NCBI GenBank assembly: GCA_036172665.1
Contig: CM069872.1
Location: forward strand, 59,196,101-59,260,100
Origin: Prosopocoilus inquinatus
Lineage: Eukaryota; Arthropoda; Insecta; Coleoptera; Lucanidae
Direction of reading: 5' to 3'
DNA length: 64,000 nucleotides
Positions within the stretch are counted from its first letter, which is position 1. Each line of letters starts with the position of its first letter. The translations under genes were made by a program, and so were the position numbers. Positions 24,085 to 36,948 of the stretch are shown piece by piece. The notes below the pieces were generated by a model, which was given only the letters and a program-made list of their open reading frames with translations, was not told where the DNA came from and did not search any database.

Positions 24085-25286
24085 TATTTGAAATTGCGCT
24101 GGAAGTAATTAAAATGCTAATGATATTCAAGAAGATATTACACTGAAATTAATCCTGAGGAACAATTAGTTTTGAGTTACGAAAAGAAAGAAAGAAAAAA
24201 GAAAGCAGTTTCGCAGTTTCAGTATTGAAGTACATAGAAAAGTTGACTTGGTGCATTCGGTATTAATCGCCGCTTCCTACTTTTCATTATCAAAGTTCGC
24301 AAGAAGACTTTATCCAGTGTGCAGGAACTATACTATGAGTTGGCAAAGTTTCGCTCTGATTTATAATGCAGAACATTAGCGGAACGTTATGATTCGTGCT
24401 TAACCTTCCTCCTTCCAGAGAGCTCGGTTTGGTTTGGCTTGGCTTGGCTTGGCTCGGTTCGGCTTGTAAAAAGCAATGGAAAAGAAGCGCGCAAAATTCT
24501 TGGATAAACTTGAACGAGCGCTTCTTTTTAGAGAGAATGTTTCGAGTTAAAACCGTGACGTGTAATAATACATCGAGTTTGTCAGGCGAAACTAAAAACG
24601 AGCAGCACGGGAGAAGAGGAAAGGAAAAACGGCCATCATAAATCCGCAAGTTGCGTAATTTATCATAGTTTAATTAAGATTTTTTGATGCTGCAAAAATG
24701 TCCACATAAGTTCAGCTCTTCACGTGAGCTTTTTTCAGGCGGCGACGACCGACGACGAGAGGAGTTCTTTGTGCCCGTTCAAGAGGTCACGTTATTAACA
24801 ATATATCACGCAAAAACCTGTAAAATATTTGCCCGGGATGCAAAAATACACCGCCGCCGCCGCCGCCCGCGGGATGAAAAACGGTTATCAAACACATTTC
24901 AGAGCTTTTGTCCGCGTACGTATTAAACACGATTACACGAGAAGCAGGTTACTGATAAGGCCCTACATGACTTGCCACCATTAATCATTTCCAAGAGCGC
25001 CGCGCCGGGGCCCAACGGACTGTTCACTTGTGTTATTATAATATTCTAAAAAGTACGTGACACCAATTATAAAAACATTACGTGAGCAGAATTACTAAAG
25101 CAAAAAAAAAAACGCTTAGCTCCGTAACGATTTCAAATTATACAGGAAATTAAATTAAATCATTAATTAAAATCAATCAATCACGTATTGTACCTTTCCG
25201 CTTGCCGGGCTTAAATGCATACTATAATAAATAAAGATTTAATTAATCAAAGAAAGCTCCAACGTTCCGTTCGTTTTCCATGCCTA
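24085..25286. other. Non-coding stretch with GGCTT and CCG microsatellites
   Basis: (GGCTT/GGTTT)n at 24426-24466 explains the Trp/Leu-rich (+) and Lys/Pro/Ser-rich (-) frames there. (CCG)5 lies at 24851-24867. No gene is supported. Confidence 0.6.
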
Positions 25287-25527
25287 AATTGAATCGACGA
25301 GTGCATAATCCTGTTCAGTCCAAATTTACCGCGTTGAGAAAACTACAAATAACTTTTACTAGATTTTTGTTTAAAGTAATTATTGGCTTCAGGAGGCTTC
25401 AGGTATCTCCATCTGAGAGAATTTGAAACCAATAATTCACTTAAAATAAAAATCTAGAAAGTTATTTGTAGTTTTCTCAACGCGGTAAATTTGGACTGAA
25501 CACCGTTATGCACTCGTCGATTCAATT
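25287..25527. mobile_element. Long foldback with ~104-bp arms, 32-nt loop
   Basis: The left arm (25287-25391) and right arm (25424-25527) are near-perfect reverse complements, including an uninterrupted 43-bp block that contains CAGTCCAAATTTACCGCG and TTGAGAAAACTACAAATAAC. Mismatches cluster at one triplet near the outer end and in the inner 40 bp. The termini read AATTGAATCGACGAG. No coding sequence and no clear target-site duplication. It fits a MITE-type element or a long-hairpin RNA locus. Confidence 0.93.
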
Positions 25528-26949
25528 ATAATTATTGCTAAATGCAAAAACAAACAAATTACGTACGTACAACACGTTGTGATTGCTTAAAAATTTTGTT
25601 AATAAAAAGCGTGTTAAAGGTTGCTTTAGACTTGAAAACCATTTGCATAAAGCAGGGAGCGCGCGGGTTGTTCCCCGGAACTCGAACACGACGACCATTA
25701 CGCAGAGCAGAACGAGCGGCGGCGAGTTCATTAAAAAATTACTAATAGGTGTAAAGGGGATACTAAGCGGCAAATATATTCCATTTATGGTTAAAACAGG
25801 CCGAAAATTAAGTCGTTTCCAGAAAACTTGCGCGCGCTCGCTCCCGCTTTGAATAATTGGCCGGCTATATGAGCTCGGAAAATTGGAATTGCCTGGGAAA
25901 TGGAATATGAAAATTACCCCTAATAACTAGGCTCCTCTTACAATAACCTGTTGTGTTACGAGGCTACGTAACAAAAGCGGGCAATTTCCGAACGCGTTTC
26001 CCTTCGATAAATCACGATCGAGCACGTGTTAAGTTACTACCGGTAAATGTTATTAAATTTCTTATTTGCGATGGAAAAGGGCGGGCGGGGGGGAGGGAAA
26101 GAAGCAATTACGCGGCACATTTTTCAAGGAATAAAGTCCTTCACGCAGAATATAAAACGCCCCATAAAATTCAAATCATAGATTTAAGCCAAATCGCGTC
26201 TATTTGGTGCTCCTAATTTCGCGTCTCGTGTGAAACCTTACAAATAGATAACTCCAAGCAAAATCGGTTGTCACTTCTGGATTCAAACGGTGGAGGAAAA
26301 AAAAATATGCGTCGTGTGAACATGTCCACTCAGTGGAGACGGCGTAGGAAAATAGTGCCAACCTTTGCACAGGCAGCTGTTGTAATTAAGGGCGCCACCC
26401 AGCAATTATCCAACCAACACAAGGAAAGGGTGTACACGATCGGAAAAGTAGAACCCAATGACTCGAGAAAGGCACAATAATCACGATGTGAACACACCCA
26501 CCAAGACAGGCATCGCCGTCGTTGAAAATCACGCAAATCGTAAATCAGCTGGTCGTAAATTAAGTTCACTTTGAGTAGGCGTCATTGAGAATCAACCTAC
26601 TGCGTATACATCAATAAAATACTCAGTATTTCTGGAAACAAGCGAACTCAACAAATACTGTAGTCACATTAATAATAATTAAGATCGCGTTACCCGCAGG
26701 ACCGTGCGAATACGTCCCGTTCCCGGTCGTGCTAAATCAATTTAAAAGCTAAGTTAAGGTTGCCTCCTCTGATTTAGGCAACCTCCAGGTTAAGCGAAGA
26801 GAGGTGGAAACAATTAAGCACCGCGGCTTGAAAGAATGCAAAACTAAGAAATATCGTCGACCCAGCCGCCTAACCATGCGATTGTTTCTGCCATAGCAAT
26901 TGTACCTCCTAGAAACCCCTTCGAAGAAACATAAGTGAGTGCCTGCGTT
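25528..26949. other. Non-coding stretch, nothing recognised
   Basis: AT-rich. Several overlapping frames of 67-89 codons occur with no domain. A G-rich run lies near 26080. No repeat partner was seen. Confidence 0.5.
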
Positions 26950-27415
26950 TGTGCACGCGGAAAAAACCCGCCTCGACGCCCAGAATTCAAACGAAGACGC
27001 CCAGGGCATCTCAGAGTCTCTGTTACTCCGTTCTCTGTTGGTATTTTCTTATATTTTTACTTTTTCCAAAAGGAAAACAAAATTACACTCTAATCGGCGC
27101 CAGTTGGTGGGATTTTTCTATTTCTCCAAAAATAAAAAACAAATTATAGCAATTAGACGATTTTACAAAGGGATTGTCCATGAGATTCGCGCGGAGAAAA
27201 CCAGCCTCGACGTCCAAAATTCAAACGAAGGCCCCCAGGGCATCCTAGAGTCTCTGTAATTCCGTTCTCTGTTGGGATTTTCTTATATTCTACTTTTTCC
27301 AAAGGGAAAACAAAATTACATACTAATGGGCGTCAGTCGGTGGGATTCTCTTATTTTTCCAAAGAAAAAAACAAATTATAGTAATTAGACGATATTACAA
27401 AAGGATTAGCCATGA
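26950..27415. repeat. 234-bp tandem duplication
   Basis: Two adjacent copies are offset by 234 bp (GCGG at 26957 and 27191). They share AACC.GCCTCGACG, CCCAGGGCATC, GAGTCTCTGT, TCCGTTCTCTGTTGG, ACTTTTTCCAAA and AATTAGACGAT. They differ by scattered substitutions and small indels. Since 234 is divisible by three, the overlapping frame at 26939-27259 contains a repeated peptide, which is not evidence of coding. Confidence 0.93.
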
Positions 27416-27855
27416 AGTTATAGCATTGAAGAACTTTGAGCGTCTTTTTCTGTTTTATCTAATCACATTCTGCATACGTATTATTAATAAGTATAATTAC
27501 ATTTGAAGACGCATTGCAAAAGTTACAAAAGAGATAGAAAAAAAGGTTATATATTGAAAAGATATCGCAAGTTGAGACGGAGGATTGTTAACTGCAATAA
27601 CAAGGCAAAGAAATTACGCGAATTAAATTCAGAAGTGTCGTCTCGAACAAGAAACATTTCGACCGTGAACTTCCTCATAATTGCGTTTAATTACCAATTA
27701 GCCTGTTTAGGGGGGAATCGGTTTTTAGTATCGCTTTACAAAACAGACTTGTCCTCTTTTTTTTGAACGATTTTTTTTTCTGGATCGCTTTGGCTTGATC
27801 AATTCCTTTCGGGATTTTTTGAACACAATCATCACGTGCGATATATGCAAACATG
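27416..27855. other. Non-coding stretch, nothing recognised
   Basis: AT-rich. A Lys/Arg-rich frame at 27503-27766 reflects A-rich composition. T-tracts lie near 27756. Confidence 0.5.
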
Positions 27856-27921
27856 CATTAAATACATAACATAATTAAAATAATACCACGGTGTTATTTT
27901 AATTATGTTATATATTTAATG
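27856..27921. repeat. 32-bp inverted repeat with 2-nt spacer
   Basis: The left arm at 27856-27887 and right arm at 27890-27921 are complementary except at two positions (core ATAACATAATTAAAATAA). With almost no spacer it is a near-perfect AT-rich palindrome. Such sequences extrude or cause template switching easily and may be a deletion-shortened foldback. Confidence 0.9.
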
Positions 27922-30011
27922 TACGTATGAGGGCATCGCTAAGGTCACGGGCATGGAAAAGAACGGTTCATCCGCTTGGTAAAAGATAGCAGTTTGGGTC
28001 GTTCTCTTCTGAGATCATTCAAAGTCACTTGCCTTTTGAGTTTCTCTCTCTTATTCTTTTCTGTATTGTTTCGTCTAGCAGAACAATTTTCTTGGTAAGT
28101 TCATTGAGTTTAAAGACTGCTACGTTTTTGAATCTCCGAACAAATTTGTAACAATTTGTCGGTTGATCGTTGTAAATTTGCTCTGCGTGAAAATTTTCTC
28201 TGAATTTATGACAGGCAGTACGCCTCTTAAACGATGCACACAGCGTAATCGCACTGCATTATAAATTTTACCCCGGGAAATATGCACCTATTAAGGCGAA
28301 TGCCTGAAATAATTGGCGGCCATTTAAAACGCCGCCGCCGCGCCGGGGGAATGAAATAATAACTCGCGCGTAGCAAAAATTGTAAAATCTCGCCCATAAA
28401 TAAGCGAGCACGAGAAGGAATATTGAAAAGGTTCTTATTTATTACCTAGCGAAGAAGCCGGGCATAAATCTTGCCAAGGTACGTCATGAAATATTGCGGG
28501 CAGATTTATTGCTTTCTAATGGACAGCCAATGTTATATATCTATCTAAAAGGATCAGGTCCCCCCCGGGGTTGCTTTGCTTTTTCCCCCCTCGATTCGAA
28601 ACGATGCTTTAAATGTTTAAGAAAGGTATACGTATAAATAAACACCTGTTACGAGAAGAGTTCGCAAACAGATTTGCAATCCTCAAATCGGGAGGGGGAG
28701 TAATCCTGTGCCTGTTCCTTTTCCATACATTGATAAAGAACTACACAGCAGATCAGTAAATAAATAAACAGGGGAAAAAAATATACAATATGTAAATCCC
28801 TCTTGCGCCTCTACTCCACCTTTGCAAATCAAGAATGTAATAGACAAGTCGGAGCTAGGAGACGCAGGCGATAATCCTCGGAAATACGGTCGTGGAGCGT
28901 CGCGACGCCAGCTTCCTCTAGATTAATCACACTTCGCAGCTGGTCACGAAACCGCACAATCGCTTATCACAGCCGCTTATGCGCTAGACTTTGATTAAAA
29001 AATAATCCTAATCCTGAAATAGTGCTCCGCGAGTGCAGGTATTAACCGGAAAAAATTACCCCACACTCTCGGTTTTCATGAATTTATCGGGCGCCGGAGG
29101 AGAGGCGCCTCGTAAAAACTGATTGCGTTAAAATATCAACGCCATCCATGACGGAAAATCCGATTTAAAACTTCTTTTTTTTATGCTGCGGAAAGCGGGG
29201 ACTAAGGAAAATTCGGGCGTTCAGTTTTTTTTTTTCGTCGGCAATCCTGTCTCAACCACGTCACAAAAGATTGTATATTGTGTAAAGTAAATTGCATTTC
29301 AATATTCACACTTGTTCACAAATCTCTGTGACGATGCACAGAATTATTTTAAACTCCCAATCCATTTGGTAAGAAACCAGAATCTCATATACAAGGTTAT
29401 TAAAAATAAACTGAAGCAACAGAAGCCTGTGTCATAAGGGATCGATTGAATAACTCGAATAATCAAAATGTAAAAAGTGCAACTGGGAGTTGAAATCCCA
29501 CCGCTGCCACCAGTTGCAAAATCGGACGGGGGTTGGAAAAAGTAAGAACCAAGTGAAAGAATTTTTTTTCATTATGCTTCAACTAAATTAGAAAACCAAC
29601 TAACCCAGTTTTCACTACTTTTGTCTCCAAACCTTTTTACTAGTCCGGTGGACCACCACGAATTTCCTTCTTTGTAGCCTGGTTTTCGAAAATAAAGTGA
29701 GAAATCAGCCTCTACTTCGTTTCCCACTGATTACTGGACGACGCCAACTTGTATTATCAAAATTGTCAAAATTGATCACCCGTTCTCTCTTTCCCCGTTT
29801 AGTTAATTGCCTTTGCTCATTGTAAATGTAACAGTTCAAATAAAACAATTAGGTCTTTAAATAACATTTAAGTAACAAAATATATTCAGAGATAAGAGAG
29901 AATTTCGTACAGTACAATCTAAATTATGATTATTAAGGGAAAGTTGCCAGAGAATTTTCGGATGGAAAAACATGACAGATTTAAAATCACCGAAACTGTA
30001 ACAATTAAAAG
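27922..30011. other. Non-coding stretch, nothing recognised
   Basis: AT-rich with a C7 run near 28560 and T-tracts near 29170 and 29230. The minus frame at 29857-30078 is unsupported. No repeat partner was seen before 30012. Confidence 0.5.
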
Positions 30012-30325
30012 GGGACGAAGAAATCTGTATACTTCTTAAAGCAGTTGTTAAAGCTTCTAAATTTTTAAGCTGTAGCAATTTTATTTTTTATAATTTTTTT
30101 TTTATAAAATTCACACGCGGTCTTAAATTTTACAGACTTTAGTTAGCTTAGGCTAGCTCTGGACTGTTGAGCTTCCTTTTATTATTCATTCCACGTCAGC
30201 AACGAAAATTTAGTCGGCAATAGAATGAGAGAGAAAGGGACGAAGAAATCTGTACACTTCTTAAAGCAATGGTCAGATTCTACATTTTTTTAAAGCTGCG
30301 ACTGTTTTATATTTTTTATTACATT
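30012..30325. repeat. Two-copy local direct repeat, spacing 225 bp
   Basis: GGGACGAAGAAATCTGTA followed by ACTTCTTAAAGCA occurs at 30012 and 30237. AT-rich sequence then follows in both copies, with TTTAAGCTG / TTTAAAGCTG and a TTTTATATTTTTTAT-like segment. The intervening segment at 30141-30220 is itself repeated at 31271-31385. Confidence 0.85.
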
Positions 30326-30465
30326 TTATAACTCACTAACGTTAGTGTGCGTGTTTCTTTTTGATGCGCCACATTTAAACAAAACTAGGAAATTCGACTG
30401 ATAGATAAAAAAATTAGAACTTGAAAAAATTAGTTACAGTTACAGTCAGTTGCCCCAGCTCTCTT

Positions 30466-30496
<31 letters not shown>

Positions 30497-31385
30497 TGCA
30501 ACATTGTCACGTTTGAAAAATTATATTCTAAATTCGTTTTTTTTTTACTTTTGGATTTCCACACGCGTACTTTTAGGTTTAATCCAGAAAATTGTTTAGT
30601 TATCATTTCACAAGTACGGTCATCGACTCGGGCTTAATCGCCGCGCGGATATTGTCTAGCGTGAACTGCCGACGTCTGCTTAGCTCGCACATCAAAGCTC
30701 TTTTCGGTTTTTGCGGTGGTGCGCACGCAAATGTGACTTTGATGTATGAAAAGGTTTTCACTGCGAGTAAACTTAACAGACAAAAAAGATACGGGGCTGC
30801 TTCGTTTTGATAATAGGGGGAATTCCACGCTGATAATCGAAATTCAAGTCGTTTGAACTTGCTTAGAAGCAGATCGTTTAAAGTTACTTACAGCAGATCG
30901 TATTTAAATCAAGAAATATGACGCGATCGTTCATTAAATGTGTCTTCCACGAGACGCCCCTTGATATTTTGATACGTCGATCTTTGGACCTGAACATTTA
31001 GGAAATGCACGTTGTCAAATCCTGCACGGATAATACCAAAAAAAGGGGGAAATTGTAGATTAACGTATTCAATATTGAACGAGCATTCATTCAGTTGTAA
31101 ATCATCAGTAATTAGTAGAAATGAGTGGGTACGTCGCAGTGAGTTCGTGAATCGGTGATGTGTTGGCCTCGGATAAAGAGCCAGGTCCATTTTTGCCAAG
31201 CAAGCGAGTGATAAATACATTTTCGAAAGAGTAACAGTAACAGTAGTTTCATATTTCATCCTAATCACAGAGTTAGCTTAGGCTAGTCCGGAACTGTCTG
31301 GAGTCTCCTTTCATAATTCGTTCCATGTCAGCAACTCGAAAATGAAATAAACCCGAATCGCCGAACGAATTTAGTCGGCGCTAAT
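30141..31385. repeat. Direct repeat pair 30141-30220 / 31271-31385
   Basis: Both segments contain AGTTAGCTTAGGCTAG, a CCTTT.AT.ATTC.TTCCA block, GTCAGCAAC and TTTAGTCGGC. The second copy has about 30 extra bases before the last block. The copies are separated by about 1.1 kb that contains frames without recognisable domains. Confidence 0.82.
30459..30497. repeat. (CT)n microsatellite
   Basis: Pure (CT)13 at 30471-30496, preceded by an interrupted CTCTTTCTTT stretch. Confidence 0.97.
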
Positions 31386-31799
31386 TTTGAGTTTAAAAAA
31401 AAAACGCTAAGAAAATAATTTCGCGCGATAAGTTTCAGAGCAGACGTTTAAACAAGAACCGCCTCATTTAACCAGCTTTTAATTAAGCGATTCTTAATCA
31501 GAGCAGACGGATCCGACTCAGCCAAGCGATGGGTGGCACCGGCGAACGAGTTCGACCGGTAATTCGATATTCTCGTCGTCTTCGGATACAAGGTGCAGGC
31601 ATCCAGAGCTCCTGAGCTCGTAACTTTTCCCTTTCGTTCTGGGTTTGCGTTCCGTGTGTAATTTGCACTTTACGTAAATCCCGGCGTTTAAATTTTTTAC
31701 TTTTGACGACGATTTTAATTTTAACACGAAATATTTAGATAATAGAAAATTAATTAGAGCAGATAACTACATATACAGATAGGTTTTAAGCAGGCCACC
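31386..31799. other. Non-coding stretch with repeated AGAGCAGA motif
   Basis: CAGAGCAGACG occurs at about 31438 and 31499, and TAGAGCAGATA near 31757. These may be remnants of an older tandem unit of about 60 bp. The minus frame at 31518-31727 has no domain. Confidence 0.5.
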
Positions 31800-32060
31800 G
31801 GATTGATTTAGCCAGCTGTTAGTCCATCGTAGCACGAAATGTTATGGTCCCCTATTGGTACAAATAAGAGTTTATAGAATATGACAGAAAGAAAACTGGT
31901 ACATTACGACGTTAAAGGGTCAGAGCGAACGCCACGACTCCGGACCGGTTTAGCTAGCTGTTAGTCCATCGCAGCACGAATTGTTACACACTCCCCCCCA
32001 TCGTACACACTCCCCCCATCGTTTCCATTAATAAGAGTTTATTGAATATGACAGGAAAAA
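31800..32060. repeat. 142-bp two-copy tandem repeat
   Basis: GCTGTTAGTCCATCG.AGCACGAA occurs at 31815 and 31957, and AATAAGAGTTTAT.GAATATGACAG follows in both. The second copy contains an extra internal duplication of a ~19-bp unit ending CTCCCCCCATCG (31985-32022). Confidence 0.9.
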
Positions 32061-33652
32061 GAAACGACATTAAAAGATGCAAAAGCGAGTAAACTTAATG
32101 GAACGGGGCACTTCGAATAAGAGAACGTCCCTTATTAGTTCCGGTACGTTCCATTCGCGTGACAACTAATTAGGTGCCGGCACACTAATAACAACAATTA
32201 TTGCATTCGAAGAAGCAGAAGCAGCAGTAGCAGCGAAAGCATTAACTGCGAGCTCGGTGAGCTCCTTTATTTGGCAACTAATGAGAAACACATCACTTTT
32301 GACACATACCTCATTAACGAAGGGCGCCCAGAAAAGCGCTTCTGCTTTGAACTCTACTCGAATATTTCGCAGAACCCACATGAATTCACCGCCGCCGCTG
32401 CTCGTTGGGGAACCTGGCTTTGAAAGTCTGCTGAGAATAGAACCGCATAATACCTTTCGCGTTTACTTCTTTTTTTTTACTTGCACGTATCACAATATAC
32501 TTTTTTTGTCCGTGTAGACCAGGCAATTACAGAAGGAATGGTCGAACGAGAGATGTAAACAATCGTAAGGATAGTAATAAATGGGCAGCCGAGCGTATAT
32601 AAGTATACAAGACTATATGGGTATCCTGTGTATTGTTGATTTACTAACGCGATAGTACGGTTTGATTTAAGATTATTCGCAAGGATCGTCTTCAATATCT
32701 TTGTACTGCATGCCGGTTGTTGAATCAGGCTGAAATCATAGGAATTCAATAGCGCAGACAATGTTCTTTCTTTACACCAACGACCAGTATATCAGCAACA
32801 TGATTTTTTTCTCTTTACTTTTATAATAACCATTTGATTTAACTTGAAGTCTCGTAGGTACGTAATGGAAAACGAATTCTTCATCGAGAACAACAAACTT
32901 ACACCTGATTGTATGTGTGTATGTTTGTATATACAGCTAGCGATGAAAACTGACAACTATTATAAAGCCCGGGCATTGTTCACTACCGAACCATTATATC
33001 GGATTTCATTATAGTTTGTTCTATTGACGTTCTCTACTGGGGATGTGCATTGAAATTGGGCTCTCGGCAACCAGCACGAAACAACAAACATCTTCCTTTG
33101 TGCCGCAAATGTAATGCTGCGCTATTTTTAGAACAAGGATCTAATTCGAGCGGTTTAACGCCTAAACGGACGATGATAGCATTCCGAATTTAATAACTCA
33201 CTCTCTTCTCTCTTGTTAAGTGAAATTAATTTTCTTAAATTTCATCATCGAGCGAGTTTCAAACTCTGCGGTTATTGTGTAACGTTCGGTCGGGCGGGGG
33301 GGAAGCGGGTTGAAAAGATATGAAGAGAATCCCATACTTTCAAGGTTCTCAATTTCACCTTAGGACTTGTCGGAACAATTTTTTTACGAAGATGCCATTC
33401 TGCAACAACAATCGAAGTTTGAATACGCCTCTCTTCGTGCGTTGTTGTTTTGAGTGCGTCTGACTGTTGCTAGAGGGCGAGGGGGTCGCAGGCTTCCTGA
33501 CTTTGGCCGGCCGGGCAGACATTTTCCACGTTGCTAGCGAAGTGAGAATGTTGTCGTCAGATTTGGTTGCCCTACCCTTCCTGTACTGATATTCTCCTCC
33601 GTTGGAAGCTTACTCTGGGGATTCCTTGCTCTACGGATTTTAGAATAATGTC
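32061..33652. other. Non-coding stretch, nothing recognised
   Basis: AT-rich with a GC-richer patch near 33470-33520 (GGCCGGCCGGGC). A short AGC-like run lies near 32219. Frames at 32257-32517 and 32477-32761 have no recognisable domain. Confidence 0.5.
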
Positions 33653-34130
33653 GAAATTATCTTCGTTCTTGGAGCTTGCTCTGTAGAGCAAGGTAAGTCC
33701 TCCATTTTGTGTTCTACCTGTGTGCCACGTGCGTTTATTTTTCACGATTGCTAGTCCTATTTCGTTTTCCCCTTTTCAAGCAACTGACAAGGGCCAGAAT
33801 TGCCACCTATGACAGTTTAGCGACGGTTGAAGGCTCCGAATTAACCTGGAGTTGAGGAAGGTATTGTCACTCGACCTGAATTCAGCGCTTGGAGAATGTA
33901 GAAATTATCTTCGTTCTTGGAGCTTGCTCTGTAGAGCAAGGTAAGTCCTCCATTTTGTGTTCTACCGGTGTGCCACGTGCGTTTATTTTTCACGATTGCT
34001 AGTCCTATTTCCCCTTTTCAAGCAACTGACAAGGGGCAGAATTGCCACCTACGATAGTTTAGCGACGGTTGAAGGCTCCGAATTAACCTGGAGTTGAGGA
34101 AGGTATTGTAGCCCGACCTGAATTCAGCGC
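33653..34130. repeat. 248-bp tandem duplication
   Basis: Copy 1 is 33653-33900 and copy 2 begins at 33901. They are nearly identical, sharing GAAATTATCTTCGTTC, GCTCTGTAGAGCAAG, CCACGTGCG and GACCTGAATTCAGCGC. Copy 2 has lost about 8 bases in the CCTATTTC-CCCTTTTC region. Both contain the splice-donor-like string CAAGGTAAGT, but there is no accompanying open frame that would make an exon. Confidence 0.95.
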
Positions 34131-36948
34131 ATCGGCGCACCGTCGTCTTACTCGGAGGGAGGGATTCCACGCGTGTGCTTTTTACCATCGCATCGAGCTG
34201 CGTTACGGGGGTAGTTGACAACGTATTTAGCGGAGAACTATTTAATTATATAACGTGGCCAGGGGAGGTGTTGTCTCTTTTATTCTTGCGTAAAAACCTA
34301 GAGAGTCATATTTATCCGTTCATGCACAATGGTTTAAGCACTATCTATATTGCTGAATTATTTTCCAATTTAACAATAATAGATTTTCTGTATGGAATAC
34401 CGGTTTTTTACTTCGTTGAAATTTTTTTATAAATATATCAAACACTTTCGAAAGTGAAAGTGATTTACTAATTTTCTAGTTTCAATCTGATACGGACGGA
34501 AAGAGAACAAAAACCACGATCCAAGAAGTGGATTAAGATTTATTAATCAAGCGCCGCTCCGATTGACACGTGTGTATAAGAAGCGATGGGTTTTTTGCCC
34601 GCCGGTAACTATCGTTAACATGCCCGGGGGGTGAATCGACGATGATAAAAACAGCTGTTCTCGCAACGAAATCTACGAACCAGACGAACCTAACGTACTA
34701 CGAACAAGGAATTTTAATTCTCCACGTTTCTCAATTACCTTAAATTTGAGTTGAGTATGAATAACACTAAGAGAGAAAAGTAAGCTCTCTCAAGGAAATG
34801 TAAACAGCGCGTCGTAAAAGCTGTGTTGTTATAAAATCCGTAATTATTTAAATCTGGCGGGGGATTTCAATTTTCTATCTCCTTAATAAACAGATTTATC
34901 TGGTGAAAAGCTGAAACAGCAGCGGAAAACAAGCGTTTACCTCTCTTTGATTTATTTATACAATCCGATCTTCGAAAGCTACCCTCCCCCCGTCCGCCCT
35001 TGATAATAACAATCGTTCCTCGTTCCTCGTTCCTGAGAGCAGTTGGCTGTAGTCGACGGCTTAGGAAAGCAGAGGCTCGGAACTTGTCCAATGCAGCCGC
35101 ATTTGTCAACAACGCCCCCGGATTATGACAGCTTGGCTACCGGAATGTCATCCTCTAATTTACACACTGTAAACTGTGATAAAGCTCCGGCCACCGCCTT
35201 ATGTCGGGCCAAGTTTCGAGAGAGGGGGTGGTGGCGGTGGATATTAAAACGCCCGCGGCGATAATAAAGCTCGCCTAGTGTTTATATTGCGAATTAAAAC
35301 TGTATTTAACCTCCGAACGGTCGATTACGGAGATAATCGACTCAATGCAAACGGCTACGAGCGAAAACCTCTCCGCAATGTGTAATAGTGAAAGAGAGAT
35401 ACTAATTGCACCCCGGGCGGTAGAACCTAAACAAGGTGGAATATAGAATTTTCCTCGGTGAAACTTTCACATTCATTTATACGAAAATAAAGCCAGAAAT
35501 CGATATCCACTTTGTTTCTATTCTGTTAGGTGCTAAATCCGTGTAGAAGAATTTCTTGCCAAAGATAATACTTTTAGCGGCGCTAATTGCATCAGTTTTA
35601 ATTTCAAAACGCGCTTAGCATTGTCTTTACAACGCGGAAACAATTCGTGTGTTCCTGACCTGGTGGTATGTGTTATTCCAAACTGTTCGTGACGTAATTC
35701 ATCCAACACGCGAACTTTAATAATTGCTCTGGAAATATTAGTAAGACGTTTAATTCATTTTGTGAATTGTGAGGCGGCCGCGGCGTTCACGAGGAGTAAT
35801 TTTTCAATTAAAGCCTCCACCGGACCGAGCGATTTAACACGTCCGAGGGGGCGTAAACATTGTGTTATTTCGGCCCGACTTTTGACTTATGTGTTCATCT
35901 CTTAATTACAGCCCAGCGTGGTGAGGAAGAAGAGAACGATTTATTACGAAATTACAGGGCCGTGAACGCACGTTTAATTGACAGTCGAGTCGCTTCGACC
36001 AAACACACACACACACACCAACAATAATTTCGTTTTTAATTAAATTTGATTGGCGAAGAAGGCAAAATTTAATGAAATAACAATTTACGAAAAAATCGCC
36101 GGTGATTAATAAGAGTACATTCCGATGATGATGAAGTTTGATGTTGAAGGTACTCTAGCGAAATGCTAAAAAGCGTTTCTCGATCTCGGAACGTACGATT
36201 TTCTTTTCTTATTTCCTTAGGTGCTAGAATCAATAGCGATTAAATGTAGGTCGGTGGAAGAAACGAGGGTGCATTTGCGAGGGGGGTGAAAGGTATTTTT
36301 CGAAAAACATGCATATTAATTTATTGGAGGTCTACAAACTCGAGCGATGACAATTCCGTCGAGCCGTATTTTCCACCGCCGGAACAACCCAACGAATTAT
36401 TAGTTACTTTTGGTAGCTAGTAACAAGAACTGCAACGAGCAGGTAAATAAATAAATCCTCGCCGTCTGTCGACTTTGCAAATTCGATTTAAAATTCGGGC
36501 ACGTCGGAGGAGCAGAAAATGTTTTTCACGTGGAGTTCTGCATAAGAAATAAGCTTATGCATAATTTAGTAAAGCGCAGCCAAAGAAGATTTCTATTTTC
36601 GACATATTTTATGAAACAAAGGGATGCACGAAAACGTGATTCTCTTGCCTCGCATAACAGAAGATTAAAGAAGATATGTACATTCGGCTGCTTCAAGATT
36701 AAAATCGTCCGTGTGCTTCGACGTCCTCCTTGATTCACACACGACGTGTACGACTTCGAACAATAACAAAGCATACTTTTCGTGAAGAAGATTGCATTGA
36801 AAGATTTAGATTGAACTTTCCATTCTGTATAGAATTTATTCACTTCGCTTAAATAGAACGAAATTTTAAAGAAATCGTGTCGCGAAGCGCAAACTCACCT
36901 CGAGTTTGCAGTGACCGGAAAACACCTGCTAACATAACACGGTTAACA
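34131..36948. other. Non-coding stretch
   Basis: Contains the 14-bp palindrome CACTTTCGAAAGTG at 34443-34456, a (CGTTCCT)3 run near 35012-35032 and (AC)8 at 36003-36018. The rest is AT-rich with no supported frame and no repeat partners. Confidence 0.55.
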
